A DNA stretch of 27,567 nt, taken from positions 1-27,567 of the IMG/VR virus record IMGVR_UViG_3300009703_004107; one strand, 5' to 3'. Shown here in pieces: positions 6,590 to 15,480 of the stretch (positions are counted from its first letter, which is position 1; each line of letters begins with the position of its first letter). A program made the translations under genes and the position numbers. The stretch comes from a virus. The notes beneath the pieces were generated by a model that was given only the letters and a program-made list of their open reading frames with translations, did no database searches and was not told where the DNA came from.

Positions 6590-7765
6590 TCAGGCGTGCT
6601 TGTAGCTGAAGACGGTACCGGCAGGCCACTTGACCTTGGACGTTGGCGCGGCGCCCTTCTGGCCCATGAACAGGATCCCGCGTGGATTCGTGAAGGTCCC
6701 GGTGGCCTGATTCGTATCCGCCAGTGACAAGGAGTCATCCGCCCCAGCGACCCGTCCGATCGCACCAAGCTCCTGGGTACCGTCAAACTCGGTCACCAGC
6801 TCCAAGGTGTACGGGCCCGCCCCGAGGTTCGGTGCGGTCGCGCTCCCCTCAGTCCCCCAGCGCTTACACGCTCCAAGACGCTGAGTGGGCGTCCCGGTCT
6901 GGGTCAGGCCGGTGTGGTGGCCCTCGTTGAGCGCGATGGTGTCGTTCGGGCTCATCCCAACCCCGATGACCGCGTAGCTACTTCCCGGGTCCTCCGGCGG
7001 GGCACTCGGGACGTACAGCCGGAGGATCGTCTTGTTCAGGTCCGCGGGCCGCGCCAGGAGCGTGGTCGCGTTCGTGTAGCAGTTGAGGTCCCCGTCCGGG
7101 AGCCCATGAGTGGCCTCCACTTCGTAGGTGCCCGCGACCCCCAGCGCGGTCGCGCTGCCCTTCATGGACACAGTGCCCTCGACGCCTGCCGATGTGTCGA
7201 TGTGGATGAAGCCGTCGTCGTCCCCAACCTGGACCTGCCGTGTGTAGGTGATCGGCCCGTTGCCATCGGCATCGTCAATCGTGCAGCGTTCCTCCCAGAC
7301 ACCCGGCCCGTCCGGGTTCCAGTCACCCGGATCCAGGTCGGTCAAGGTCCCGTCGTAGAGACTGGATCGGCTGTCCCCGTCCGGGTCGATCAGGTCCCAG
7401 GTGTGGGTGTAGGGTGCGGTCCCACCGGAAATGGTGATCGCAGCGGTGACGACGAGGTCAGAGGTGTTCTGCTGAGCCCGGGTACCATCGTTCACGGCAA
7501 GCTGAGTGCCCCCAGCACTGATCGACTGCAGCTTGGTCAGGACGTCATTGTTCCAGGATCCCACGATGGCCGCTCCCGTGATGTCAGCGAACGCCAGACG
7601 CACCCGCTCATTGTGGCTCCGGGTCGACCGGACAGTCCCGCCCCAGGCCTCCAGAATCCGGACCGCCTGATCGTTCACGTGTCGGCCAGCGATGACCGGA
7701 ACCGTGATCCCCTTGGCCTCCGCCGCAGCCTTCAGGTCGGCGATCATCCGAGAGTCGAAGCCCAT
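6590..7765 (-). CDS. Putative virion protein with Ig/PKD-like domain, 391 aa
   Basis: The ATG at 7765 is 17 bp after the stop of the methyltransferase gene, so the longer upstream extension is discarded. Residues ~103-180 look like a PKD or immunoglobulin-like module: ISGGTAPYTHTWDL, then IDPDGD, then CTIDDADGNG, ending VQVGD. Residues 1-80 are mixed alpha/beta and include GITVPVIAGRHVNDQAVRILEAWGG in two stretches. The C-terminal ~200 residues are Gly/Thr-rich and beta-looking. Such domains commonly decorate phage capsids or tails and bind carbohydrate weakly. Position downstream of the capsid and connector genes supports a structural or decoration role, but no specific family is recognised. 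Confidence 0.65.
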   Translation of the reverse strand: MGFDSRMIADLKAAAEAKGITVPVIAGRHVNDQAVRILEAWGGTVRSTRSHNERVRLAFADITGAAIVGSWNNDVLTKLQSISAGGTQLAVNDGTRAQQNTSDLVVTAAITISGGTAPYTHTWDLIDPDGDSRSSLYDGTLTDLDPGDWNPDGPGVWEERCTIDDADGNGPITYTRQVQVGDDDGFIHIDTSAGVEGTVSMKGSATALGVAGTYEVEATHGLPDGDLNCYTNATTLLARPADLNKTILRLYVPSAPPEDPGSSYAVIGVGMSPNDTIALNEGHHTGLTQTGTPTQRLGACKRWGTEGSATAPNLGAGPYTLELVTEFDGTQELGAIGRVAGADDSLSLADTNQATGTFTNPRGILFMGQKGAAPTSKVKWPAGTVFSYKHA

Positions 7766-7782
7766 GCTGGCAGTGTACCCCG

Positions 7783-8400
7783 TCAGGCGCCTCGGTGGGT
7801 CTCGTACCCGACCCGCCACCACGCCTGATGCCGGCCGCATCGCTCCAGCAGCGGCTCCGCACCCGTCTCCCTGCACCACTGGTAGAAGGCCCGTCGAGCG
7901 CCCTCCCACCAGCCGAAGTCATCCAGGACGATCACCCCGCCGTTCGGGACCGCGTCGGCCAGGAGTCGGAGCCCGGTCAGGACCGAGTCGTACCAGTCGC
8001 CGTCGATGTGGAGCAGGGCCACCTGACCGATCTCCTGGACCAGCGGTGGCAGGGTCTTGCGCCAGTCCCCTTGGATCATCCGGGGCCGGGAGCCCAACGC
8101 CCGGAGGGACTCCTCGCACTCGCCGAACGAAGCACTCATCGACCCGGTCAACCCTCCGGCAGCTGGCCCGTCCACCTCCGGCCGGGCGGCCGGAATACCG
8201 GCCCAGGTGTCGAACAGCCACAGCGGCCGGCCTGGGGTCGCCAGGAGCGCCGCGGACCCGCCCTTGTTCGTGCCCAGCTCGACGATCGCACCGGGCGGCA
8301 GCGGCCCGTTGGCCGAGGTGAACAGGTTGAACAGGGCCTCGTCGTCGGGGCACAGAGACCGGGACCGGGCGAAGGCCAGCGCCCGCGCTGAGTCGATCAC
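7783..8400 (-). CDS. TylF/MycF-family sugar O-methyltransferase
   Basis: A SAM-dependent methyltransferase resembling macrocin O-methyltransferase (TylF): glycine loop VELGTNKGGSA at 40-50, FDTWAG at 63-68, the HIDGDWYDS segment at 131-139 and LDDFGWWEGA at 159-168. The acidic residues in these last two motifs (Asp132, Asp134, Asp160, Asp161) correspond to the metal-binding and catalytic positions of the family, which methylates sugar hydroxyls. At 205 residues it is slightly shorter than typical. The GTG start overlaps the preceding stop by four bases. With the epimerase it suggests synthesis or tailoring of a deoxysugar. Confidence 0.85.
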   Translation of the reverse strand: MIDSARALAFARSRSLCPDDEALFNLFTSANGPLPPGAIVELGTNKGGSAALLATPGRPLWLFDTWAGIPAARPEVDGPAAGGLTGSMSASFGECEESLRALGSRPRMIQGDWRKTLPPLVQEIGQVALLHIDGDWYDSVLTGLRLLADAVPNGGVIVLDDFGWWEGARRAFYQWCRETGAEPLLERCGRHQAWWRVGYETHRGA

Positions 8401-8861
8401 GCCCCGTCGACGCCCAGCCGCCGGAGGATAGTCTTCCGGCCCTTCCCGGCCGTCTCGGCAGCGATCAGCTCGTCGACGACGGCGCCCTTCAGGATGCCGG
8501 CCCCCTCGATGTTGTCCAGGCGGTCCATGACGTCGCCGACCTTGCCCTCCAGGATCGCCAGGGGCCCGTCGTACACGACGGTCGACCCAGGAACGGGGTC
8601 CTCCGGGGCCGCAGGGGGGGCCTGGGGCCCTTCAGCGGCGCTGGGCGGGGCGGTAGCCGCCGAGGGCGCCGGAGCGCCCTGGTGCGCCCCAGGGCCGTCC
8701 AGCTTGAAGCCGTGGCGGACCGACAGCGCACGGGCCTGGATGCCGCTGCACTCGACCACCTCCCGGCCGTCCTGGGTCGTCACGTTGACCCATCCGGAGG
8801 GGGTGCTGATCCGGGTCTTGCGGGGCCGGTTCCGGGAGAGGGGGCGAGAGAGTCGAGGCAT
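8397..8861 (-). CDS. Hypothetical protein, 154 aa, with Ala/Pro linker
   Basis: Three parts are visible: a basic N-terminus (RLSRPLSRNRPRKTR) leading into a short beta segment, an Ala/Pro-rich low-complexity linker at about 60-92, and a C-terminal helical region (ILEGKVGDVMDRLDNIE, then VVDELIAAETAGKGRKTILRRLGV). It sits directly after the connector gene, where head-tail joining or capsid accessory proteins are often found, but the sequence itself does not identify it. GGAG precedes the ATG. Confidence 0.65.
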   Translation of the reverse strand: MPRLSRPLSRNRPRKTRISTPSGWVNVTTQDGREVVECSGIQARALSVRHGFKLDGPGAHQGAPAPSAATAPPSAAEGPQAPPAAPEDPVPGSTVVYDGPLAILEGKVGDVMDRLDNIEGAGILKGAVVDELIAAETAGKGRKTILRRLGVDGA

Positions 8862-8870
8862 GACGGGCTC

Positions 8871-9494
8871 CTATCCGGGCTGGGCAGGGTCGAAGGCGAA
8901 GGCAGACCGGTAGCGGTCGATGATCCTGGCGGCGATGATCGGGTAGACACTCTCGCCCCGGTCGGCCCGGCCGGCGAGGGTGTAGGCGTAGCCGCCGATG
9001 CGCTCAGACTTCTTACCCAGACCGGGGCTGGTGTTGAACAGCTCCGCGATCGTCAGGCGCTCGGCGAGGGTCAGGGACAGCTCGTCCTGGGACGAGGCCA
9101 CGATGCCGGCCGTCCAGACCACGGTGACGTTCTGGCGCCCCACCGGGAAGTAGGCCTTGGAGCCCTCCAGCCTCAGGTTGCCGGTCTCCGTGACGTAGTA
9201 CGAGTCCGAGTCCATGACGGTGCCGCTCGCACCACCCTGGGTGCCGGTGGTCACGCTGGTGATCGAAGCGACCGGCCACTTCGGCAGCCGGATCTCGTTC
9301 ATCCCGGTGCGCATCACGTCGAACGCCTGGGTGTAGGACGTGGTCGAGGCCTTGTTCGTGAGCCCCCCGCCGATGTCGGCCAGGATCAGGCCGTGGACCA
9401 CCGCCATCAGGTCGTCGATCAGGTCGTCGTGCTCCGTCACCGCGGCAGGGATCCGCAGCATGAGCTTGACCTCGGCCCTGGTGGTGAATGCCAC
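8871..9494 (-). CDS. Head-tail connector protein (HK97 gp6-like)
   Basis: The pattern is typical of HK97 gp6/SPP1 gp15-type connector proteins: an N-terminal helix pair opening FTTRAEVKLMLRI, then EHDDLIDDLMAVVHGLI, a central beta region (MNEIRLPKWPVASITSVT, DSDSYYV, LRLEGSKAYFP, NVTVVWTAG), and a C-terminal helical stretch (LSLTLAERLTIAELFNT) ending near ISAR-like arginines. These form a ring under the portal. The GTG start lies 6 bp after the upstream stop. Confidence 0.8.
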   Translation of the reverse strand: MAFTTRAEVKLMLRIPAAVTEHDDLIDDLMAVVHGLILADIGGGLTNKASTTSYTQAFDVMRTGMNEIRLPKWPVASITSVTTGTQGGASGTVMDSDSYYVTETGNLRLEGSKAYFPVGRQNVTVVWTAGIVASSQDELSLTLAERLTIAELFNTSPGLGKKSERIGGYAYTLAGRADRGESVYPIIAARIIDRYRSAFAFDPAQPG

Positions 9495-9500
9495 GGTGGA

Positions 9501-10019
9501 CTACCCCGCCGCTGCGGCGGTCGGTTCCGGCAGGCGACTGATCCGGCCGACCAGCATGGTGATCGCCCCCATCCGGGGCTCATCCTTGGAGCGCTCCCTG
9601 TCGAGCATCCCCCGCAGGACCACGAGGTCGTCGTACTCGCCCGCGTTCAGCCGGCGCCGGAGGATCTTGACGGGCTGCTCCAGCGGGTCTTCTACCGCCG
9701 CCACCGCGGGGTCCGGGTCCGGGGCCATGATCGGGGGCGGGGTCCGGGCCCAGGTGCCGTCCTCCAGCCGGGTCCACTCCGCCTTGAACACGGACGTCCG
9801 ATCGCGCCACCCGAGTCGGTTCTGCCGGTCCCGGGAGGTCTTGTGCGAGAGGAACACCAGCGGGCGGTCCTTGCCGAGAAGCTGGACCCGCCGCGTCTGC
9901 CGAGTCGGCTCCGCGTAGCAGACCACGATCTTCGGGATCTTGGGGTCCAGCGGGCCCACGTACTCCATGACGAACTGGAACCCGCGCTCCGGCGGACCGA
10001 CCTCCGCACGCATCCTCAT
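9501..10019 (-). CDS. Hypothetical protein, 172 aa, between capsid and connector genes
   Basis: GGAGGACACG precedes the ATG at 10019, which is preferred over a second ATG two codons later. The N-terminal half is beta-rich and basic (EPTRQTRRVQLLGKDRPLVFLSHK). The C-terminal half after a Pro-rich segment is helical (LEQPVKILRRRLNAGEYDDLVVLRGMLDRE in parts). No family is recognised. The position between the major capsid gene and the connector suggests a minor head protein. Confidence 0.65.
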   Translation of the reverse strand: MRMRAEVGPPERGFQFVMEYVGPLDPKIPKIVVCYAEPTRQTRRVQLLGKDRPLVFLSHKTSRDRQNRLGWRDRTSVFKAEWTRLEDGTWARTPPPIMAPDPDPAVAAVEDPLEQPVKILRRRLNAGEYDDLVVLRGMLDRERSKDEPRMGAITMLVGRISRLPEPTAAAAG

Positions 10020-10059
10020 CGTGTCCTCCGGGGACGTCCTGGTGAGAATAGCACGCGCT

Positions 10060-10115
10060 GGGCCTTCAGGCCCGAAGCAGCCGGGCCCCCCGTGTCTGGA
10101 GTCACGGAGGCCCGG
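10060..10115 (-). terminator. Hairpins after the major capsid gene (partial terminator)
   Basis: The first hairpin (10081-10115) pairs CCGGGCC with GGCCCGG and CCGTG with CACGG across an 8-nt loop, beginning about 20 nt after the capsid stop. A second is the 14-bp palindrome GGGCCTTCAGGCCC at 10060-10073. There is no T tract. In phages such a structure after the capsid gene commonly lowers expression of the genes beyond it or stabilises the capsid message. Confidence 0.6.
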
Positions 10116-10134
10116 TAGTCGCTTCAGCGACGGA

Positions 10135-11124
10135 TCAGGACGGGGTGATGCTCGTCAGCAGGGACGCACCCACGCTGTTGGCGAGGACCAGGGCCCCGTC
10201 CCAGAAGATGTCGAACAGGTCGTGCTGGGACGTGCTCTTGGCCAGGGGCATGACGGTCTGGGGGGTCAGCTCCTCCAGCCAGACATACCGCTTGTTCACG
10301 ACGCCGATGATGGTCGTCGAGCCGGCGGTGAAGGTCGCGATGGCACCGGCGGCGTCGACCACGACCGTGTCGGGCATCTCGGTGGACTTCACGATGGGCG
10401 AGCCATCGTAGGTCCGGACCCGGAAGCCGGCGGCGATCTCGACCACGTCGTTGAACTGCTGCTGGGCCTGGAGAACCGCGTTCAGGGCGCGGGCACCAGC
10501 CTTGGAACAGGTCAGGATCAGGTCGGCGGAGTTGGAGGACCCCTTGACCGCGTCGATGGCCTCGTCCAGCTTGCTGAGCGAAAGCGCGTCGCCGGCCGCC
10601 ACGGTGGTGTTCGCGATGACCTGACCGGAGACCGCATTCACCAGGGTGAGCAGCCCATTGATCTGGTTCGCGTCGGCACCGGTGTCGCCCTGGATGACGC
10701 CGTTCTCCAGCCGGTTGGCGAAGTCCTCGGCCTTGGCCGCCATCTCCATCCCGAGCACGTCGCCGTAGCTGCGGCCGGTGGCCTGCAGCTTCCGGGTGAC
10801 CTTGCCCTGGGTGAGCAGGGTGCGGTAGGTGAACGACACCTGGGCCGGCGTGCCGGTCTCCTCGGTGGCGGTGTCCGTGTCCGCGACCCACTCGCCGCCG
10901 GTGGTCCCCGCCGTGCGGCGGTTGATGTAGGCGGCGTCGCCCGACCCGGGCTTGCGGTCCAGGGCGGCCTGGAGACCCAGCTCGCGGACGGTCAGCTGCT
11001 GGACCACCCGGTTGATGAAGGTCTGGAGCAGGACGGAACCCGCACCGGAGACGTTCAGGGCGCGCTGGACCAGCTCGCTGCGTGCGGGATCGGGAACACC
11101 GATCCAGTTGCTTGAGGTCGTCAT
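10135..11124 (-). CDS. Major capsid protein, HK97 fold
   Basis: 329 residues from the ATG at 11124, chosen over an upstream ATG because GGAGGGAC lies just before it. Features of the family are visible: an N-terminal helical segment (SELVQRALNVSGAGSVLLQTF), the E-loop-like region with GEWVADTDTATEE followed by SFTYRTLLTQGKVTRKLQATGRS, a long spine-helix-like segment (LGMEMAAKAEDFANRLENGVI), and the late beta sheet ending in KRYVWLEELTPQTV and TSQHDLFDIFWDGALV. Such proteins form the icosahedral shell after cleavage by the adjacent protease. Conventional order with protease and portal upstream supports the call. Confidence 0.85.
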   Translation of the reverse strand: MTTSSNWIGVPDPARSELVQRALNVSGAGSVLLQTFINRVVQQLTVRELGLQAALDRKPGSGDAAYINRRTAGTTGGEWVADTDTATEETGTPAQVSFTYRTLLTQGKVTRKLQATGRSYGDVLGMEMAAKAEDFANRLENGVIQGDTGADANQINGLLTLVNAVSGQVIANTTVAAGDALSLSKLDEAIDAVKGSSNSADLILTCSKAGARALNAVLQAQQQFNDVVEIAAGFRVRTYDGSPIVKSTEMPDTVVVDAAGAIATFTAGSTTIIGVVNKRYVWLEELTPQTVMPLAKSTSQHDLFDIFWDGALVLANSVGASLLTSITPS

Positions 11125-11187
11125 GGGGGTCCCTCCAGGGGAGCTGCGATCAGGGCGCCGGGTCAACCCCGGCTGGGGTTGATGGGG

Positions 11188-12759
11188 TCAGGACCAGTTG
11201 GCCGCGAAGCTCGGGGCGCTGATCAGGCCATCGGCCTGGGCGGCGCGGAGGCCGGCGCAGAGGATCCGCTGCAGGTTCCGGATGGAGCCGGCGCCGTTGA
11301 CGTTGGCCGGGCCGTCCTCCTCGGCGAGGACGGTCACGTGACGCTCGACCAGGGCGGCGAGGGCGGTGCCCTGGCCCTGCTCCTGGCACTCGCTCACGAG
11401 GGACCGGAAGGAGGCCTCGGCACCGGCGCCGGAGTCGACGACGGGCACGCGGGTGGCGCTGTGCAGGCCGCGGCGCTGGGGGGCCTCGGCGAGCCGGGCG
11501 ATCGCGGCGTTCTGCCGCTCGATCTGGGCGCGGAGCGCGACGATCTCGGGGGAGACCTCGGGCTCGGGCTCGGGGGCCGGCTCGGAGGCGGGAGTGGCGG
11601 CCCGCAGGGACCGGACCTCTTCCTGGAGCGGGGCCACGGCACCCTCGATCGCGCCCGGCAGGGCGGCGGTCAGGGCGTCGGTGACGGAGCGGGCGACCAG
11701 CGCTGCGATCTCTTCGGGGGTCATCTCGGGCTCCTCCACGTCGGGGGGGCTGGGGTGTTCGTCGATGGACAGGGCCACCTGGGGAGCATCCTCACCGGGC
11801 GGCACCTCGCTGTCAAGGTCTTCCAGCGATTCCGTTCCAGGACTAACGCCGGAGCGGTTGTCCTTGGAATCGGGGTCCGGTTCGGGGTGGTCGTCGCAGT
11901 CCGGCTCGGCTGCTCGGGCCTCAGGGGTCTGGACCGTCGCCGGCTCGGTGTCGACGTCCACCGCGGGCTCGGCCGCAGGCTCCTCGGCCGGCACCGGGAG
12001 GTGCATGGAGCGGGCGATGCCCTGGCAGGCAGACCGCAGGTTGACCAGACCGTCGCAGTCCGGGTTGGCGGGAGCACGGGTCACCGCGAGGTGATCCAGC
12101 TCGACGTCGAGGACCAGGACGCGATCCAGCTCGTCTTCGTCGTCGTAGATCAGCTGCAATGCGGTGAACCAGCCACCGATGGACTGGCCGATCGGCTGCT
12201 TCGCCCCCAGGCGGTCCCGCAGCTCGCGGGCCTTGTCGACCCCGTACAGGGCAGACACCACGGTCAGCAGGTACCCTTGCTCGGCCGGGTCGGCAGGCCG
12301 CTCGACGTCCGCCCTCTCGACGGTGGCATCCACCGACTGACCGATCACCGAGTCCCACTCGTGGACCGAGAGCCAGGACCCATGGCCGGGGAGCAGGGGC
12401 ACGCCCGGGTCGCCCCGGAACTGATCGGCCATCGACTCCAGGGCGTCCCGGGTCATCTCCGTGCCGTACCAGTCCTTGGACGTCGACGACGCAACCCCCT
12501 CCACGGAACCGATGGTCTCAAAGCCGACATCAGCCGACTCGGTCGCCTCGTCGTCGCCCTCGGCCCGAGCCTCCGGCGCCGGCTGGAGCCGGACCTCGCA
12601 GGGCATGGAGAAGCGGGTGGCGTCCCGCCGGACGAGACCGCGGGCGGTGATCACGGTGCCGTGCGCGGCGTCACCCCGGGAGCATTCGACCCGGTCGTCC
12701 GTGGGGTCCAGGGCCCGCCGGGTCAGCTCTTCGACCAGCGCCTTCAGGTCCTCGTGCAT
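11188..12759 (-). CDS. Prohead maturation protease fused to scaffold-like C-terminus
   Basis: The N-terminal ~210 residues resemble HK97-type prohead proteases: EGVASSTSKDWYGTEM, the histidine site in LLPGHG (His126), and the serine motif PIGQSIGGWF (Ser193) corresponding to the conserved SiGf element. After residue ~225 the protein becomes Pro/Glu/Asp-rich and then helical (VARSVTDALTAALPGAIEGAV; VALRAQIERQNAAIARLAE), as expected for a scaffold domain that directs capsid assembly and is later digested. At 523 residues it is much longer than a lone protease. A promoter candidate precedes it at 12809-12838. Confidence 0.82.
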   Translation of the reverse strand: MHEDLKALVEELTRRALDPTDDRVECSRGDAAHGTVITARGLVRRDATRFSMPCEVRLQPAPEARAEGDDEATESADVGFETIGSVEGVASSTSKDWYGTEMTRDALESMADQFRGDPGVPLLPGHGSWLSVHEWDSVIGQSVDATVERADVERPADPAEQGYLLTVVSALYGVDKARELRDRLGAKQPIGQSIGGWFTALQLIYDDEDELDRVLVLDVELDHLAVTRAPANPDCDGLVNLRSACQGIARSMHLPVPAEEPAAEPAVDVDTEPATVQTPEARAAEPDCDDHPEPDPDSKDNRSGVSPGTESLEDLDSEVPPGEDAPQVALSIDEHPSPPDVEEPEMTPEEIAALVARSVTDALTAALPGAIEGAVAPLQEEVRSLRAATPASEPAPEPEPEVSPEIVALRAQIERQNAAIARLAEAPQRRGLHSATRVPVVDSGAGAEASFRSLVSECQEQGQGTALAALVERHVTVLAEEDGPANVNGAGSIRNLQRILCAGLRAAQADGLISAPSFAANWS

Positions 12760-12808
12760 CTGGGTAACCTCGTCGGCGTTACACGCGGAGCGCGTGGCGG
12801 TTCAATGC

Positions 12809-12838
12809 ACGGTAGCCCGCCGACCAGTGGTCGGTCAA
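12809..12838 (-). promoter_or_regulatory. Leftward promoter with palindromic operator in its spacer
   Basis: On the minus strand TTGACC (12838-12833) and TACCGT (12814-12809) are separated by 18 bp, a fair housekeeping-type promoter. The palindrome CCGACCAGTGGTCGG (12820-12834) overlaps the -35 by two bases and fills most of the spacer, the classical place for a repressor operator. It lies about 50 bp upstream of the protease/scaffold start. Confidence 0.5.
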
Positions 12839-12846
12839 GCTGTGGG

Positions 12847-15480
12847 TCACAGGCCTGGGTGATCGACCACCGGACCCAGCCTGACCGCCGCACCGGTGTC
12901 CACCTCGGACCGGGTCCAGATGACCAGCACGCACCGGCAGTTGCCCCGGCACTGAGTGTCACCACCGGGCTGCACCGAGAGGGTCGAGAGCGGCCGGAAC
13001 CCCTCCAGGCCTTCCCGTTCGCAGTCCACGCAGGTCCGGTTGTCCCCGACCACGACCCACTCGACGTACCACTCGACCTCGCCCTCGACCCCCTCAGCCC
13101 GCTCGACCTCTCGCAGCCCTTCCAGCAGGACGGTGTTCGACAGGTCGTTCAGCTTGCCGGACCAGTTGTAGATCCGGTGGGCCTGGGAGTCGAAGGCCGC
13201 AGCGGAGGTCCCCAGCAAGGCTGCCTCGTGCTCGTCCTCAGCATCGATGGCACGGGCCGCCGAGCGGGTCGCCTGCCGAAGCGACTCGGCGACCCGGCGC
13301 CGGACGGTCTGGAACGGTCCGTCCTGGGCGGTCAGCCAGCCCATCGCGAGACCGAAGTACTGCTCCGCCCGGTCCCCGTGGTCCGCGACTACCTCCGCCA
13401 CACCGGTGAAGTCCGAGGCCGCATCGCGGCCGATCTCTGCAGCCCGCTCGTACAGCGGCCCGGTCGCCGCTCGCCAGCGGACCTCCAGCTTGTCGAACGT
13501 GTCCGCCAGCGCGTTGAGGGCGACCTGTGCGGCCTCCTCGGTGACACCTCCGCGGTCCCGCTCATAGGCGCGGCCTACGATGGCCAGGACCTCGTCTCGG
13601 GCCTCCTCCCAGAGCGGCCGGACATCGATCGCGTAGCGCGAGATGACGTCGCCCAGGGCCGGGAGATCCAGCGTGCGGTAGCCCTTGAATCGGCCATGCG
13701 GCTGCCAGTCAGACGGCAGGTCCCGGGCCCGCCGGTAGGTCAACTCGCCGGCCAGCGCCAGGGCGGCAGGCCGGGGCAGGAGCCCGGCGCCAACGAGGCC
13801 CATGAGTCCAGCGTCCGGCTCCTCCGAGCCGCAGTCGCAGTCGTTGTCGTGGACGTGCCCCCGGACCCGGCCACGACGGGCGCTCCCGGTCAGGGCGATG
13901 TCCAGCGCCAAGGACAGGGCTCGGGGGTCGACGATGTCGGCGACATGCCCCACGATCCGGTTGTGCTCGGCCCAGGTCCGCTCCGCCCAGGTTGCTTCCA
14001 CAGCGGCGGCCACCTCTTCAGGCTCCTCGGGCCCCCCCTCGCCAGCGTCATCGGGCTCGCCCGGGGGCGCCGCGTCATCGGGATCACCCCCGGAGCCACC
14101 ATCAGGATCGGGGTCCGGGTCGTCGTCGCCAGACAGCGCGTCCTCCAGGATGACCGGGGCTGCGGAGACCGTGATCACGTCTCCGCTATCGACCGGATCG
14201 TGACCCAGGATCTTGCGCCCCTCGTTCCGGCTCAGGACTCCCTCCTGGATCAGCCCGGTGATCGTCTTGCCCTGGCGCTCCTGGTCCTCAGGAGACAGCT
14301 TCACGTCCCGGTCGAACCGGAAGCGGGTCAGGCCCACGCGGTCCGGGGAGGTCGCCAGCAAGGGCAGGATTCGGGCCGTGACCTTGGCCTCGATGATCTC
14401 CAGGATCGGGACGATCAGGTGGCTCGCGCCGACGTCCACCTGGGCCTGCATGTTGGCCCGGTTGGCGTCGGCCACCTCGCCCATCTCCGCCGGGGTCACC
14501 CCGAACGATCGCCAGATCACCCGCCTGATGTCCTGCACGATGTCGCGCATCGACAGGTCCTTGGGGGTGTGTCGCAGCTCGACCCAGGAGGCGCCAGCCC
14601 CGGTCGGGTCTGGATTCGTCAGGACCCGGATCTTGTGATCCTGCCCACGCATGGACTGAAGGTCCGCCTTGGCCCGGTCAGCGGCCTTCCCGCTGATGCC
14701 GGTCAGGACGATGATCCCCGGAGGGATCTCGTCGGCGTCGTAGGCGAGCATGACGTGGTTCGCAGATCGGAGCAAGGTGATCACCTGATCCACGATGGAC
14801 TCGATGATCGGGTTCCCCTCCGGGCCTGCGGTCGTCGGGAACAGGCGGAAGAACACGATCTCGTCGGCCTCAAACGGGACCGCCTTCCCGGTCGGGAGCC
14901 CGTCGTCGGACTCGTAGGCCTGCAGGTACCCGGTGAGACGCCCGTGATCGTCGGTCTGGGGCTTCATCGTGGACCCGCGGAGCGCGACCAGCTCCGACAA
15001 CGCCTTGGCCCGGTTCCGGACCAGCTCAAGGGCGCCCTGGTCGAACACCAGCAGGTCCGTGAGCATCTTCGTCATCAGTTCCTGCCACGTGTCGCCGTCC
15101 TCGTTCGGCGCCGACAGGAAGCGGGACTGAGTGTCGGACTCTTCCCGGGCCGCATCCCACTGATCGTCGTCGGGCTCCACCGTCGGCTCGACGGCGTGGT
15201 CCCAGGTCGCGATCCGCCTGACGATCGAGTCGATCGCTGCACGGACGTCCGGGGTCCGGCGGTACACCGTCCACATCTCGCCCTGGGTCAGCCAGCGCCC
15301 CAGGGACGAGTCGACCTTGTACTTGACTCCTGCGACCTCGACCGTGCCGCCCAGCGGCTTCCCCTTCCGAGCCCGGGTATCCGTCGTCAGCCAGCCCCCA
15401 GGCTGGTGAGTGGGGTGCCGCGCACGGCCGATGGGAACAACGGGGGGGCCAGCGTGAAGCAGGACGGCGTTCGACATCAT
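12847..15480 (-). CDS. Portal protein fused to MuF-like head morphogenesis domain
   Basis: The 877-residue product has two parts. Residues 1-445 read as a portal: VYRRTPDVRAAIDSIVRRIA, LLVFDQGALELVRN, EIVFFRLFP, the EIPPGIIVL strand and the WRSFGVTPAEMGEV segment typical of HK97/SPP1-type portals. A highly acidic, Gly/Pro-rich linker (about 450-490) follows. The rest resembles the SPP1 gp7/Mu F family, ending in DNRTCVDC and QCRGNCRCVLV, the conserved cysteine signature. The portal ring is the DNA entry gate; MuF-type proteins are minor head proteins, some injected with the DNA. A GGGTGAG site precedes the ATG; a second ATG follows immediately. Confidence 0.88.
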   Translation of the reverse strand: MMSNAVLLHAGPPVVPIGRARHPTHQPGGWLTTDTRARKGKPLGGTVEVAGVKYKVDSSLGRWLTQGEMWTVYRRTPDVRAAIDSIVRRIATWDHAVEPTVEPDDDQWDAAREESDTQSRFLSAPNEDGDTWQELMTKMLTDLLVFDQGALELVRNRAKALSELVALRGSTMKPQTDDHGRLTGYLQAYESDDGLPTGKAVPFEADEIVFFRLFPTTAGPEGNPIIESIVDQVITLLRSANHVMLAYDADEIPPGIIVLTGISGKAADRAKADLQSMRGQDHKIRVLTNPDPTGAGASWVELRHTPKDLSMRDIVQDIRRVIWRSFGVTPAEMGEVADANRANMQAQVDVGASHLIVPILEIIEAKVTARILPLLATSPDRVGLTRFRFDRDVKLSPEDQERQGKTITGLIQEGVLSRNEGRKILGHDPVDSGDVITVSAAPVILEDALSGDDDPDPDPDGGSGGDPDDAAPPGEPDDAGEGGPEEPEEVAAAVEATWAERTWAEHNRIVGHVADIVDPRALSLALDIALTGSARRGRVRGHVHDNDCDCGSEEPDAGLMGLVGAGLLPRPAALALAGELTYRRARDLPSDWQPHGRFKGYRTLDLPALGDVISRYAIDVRPLWEEARDEVLAIVGRAYERDRGGVTEEAAQVALNALADTFDKLEVRWRAATGPLYERAAEIGRDAASDFTGVAEVVADHGDRAEQYFGLAMGWLTAQDGPFQTVRRRVAESLRQATRSAARAIDAEDEHEAALLGTSAAAFDSQAHRIYNWSGKLNDLSNTVLLEGLREVERAEGVEGEVEWYVEWVVVGDNRTCVDCEREGLEGFRPLSTLSVQPGGDTQCRGNCRCVLVIWTRSEVDTGAAVRLGPVVDHPGL

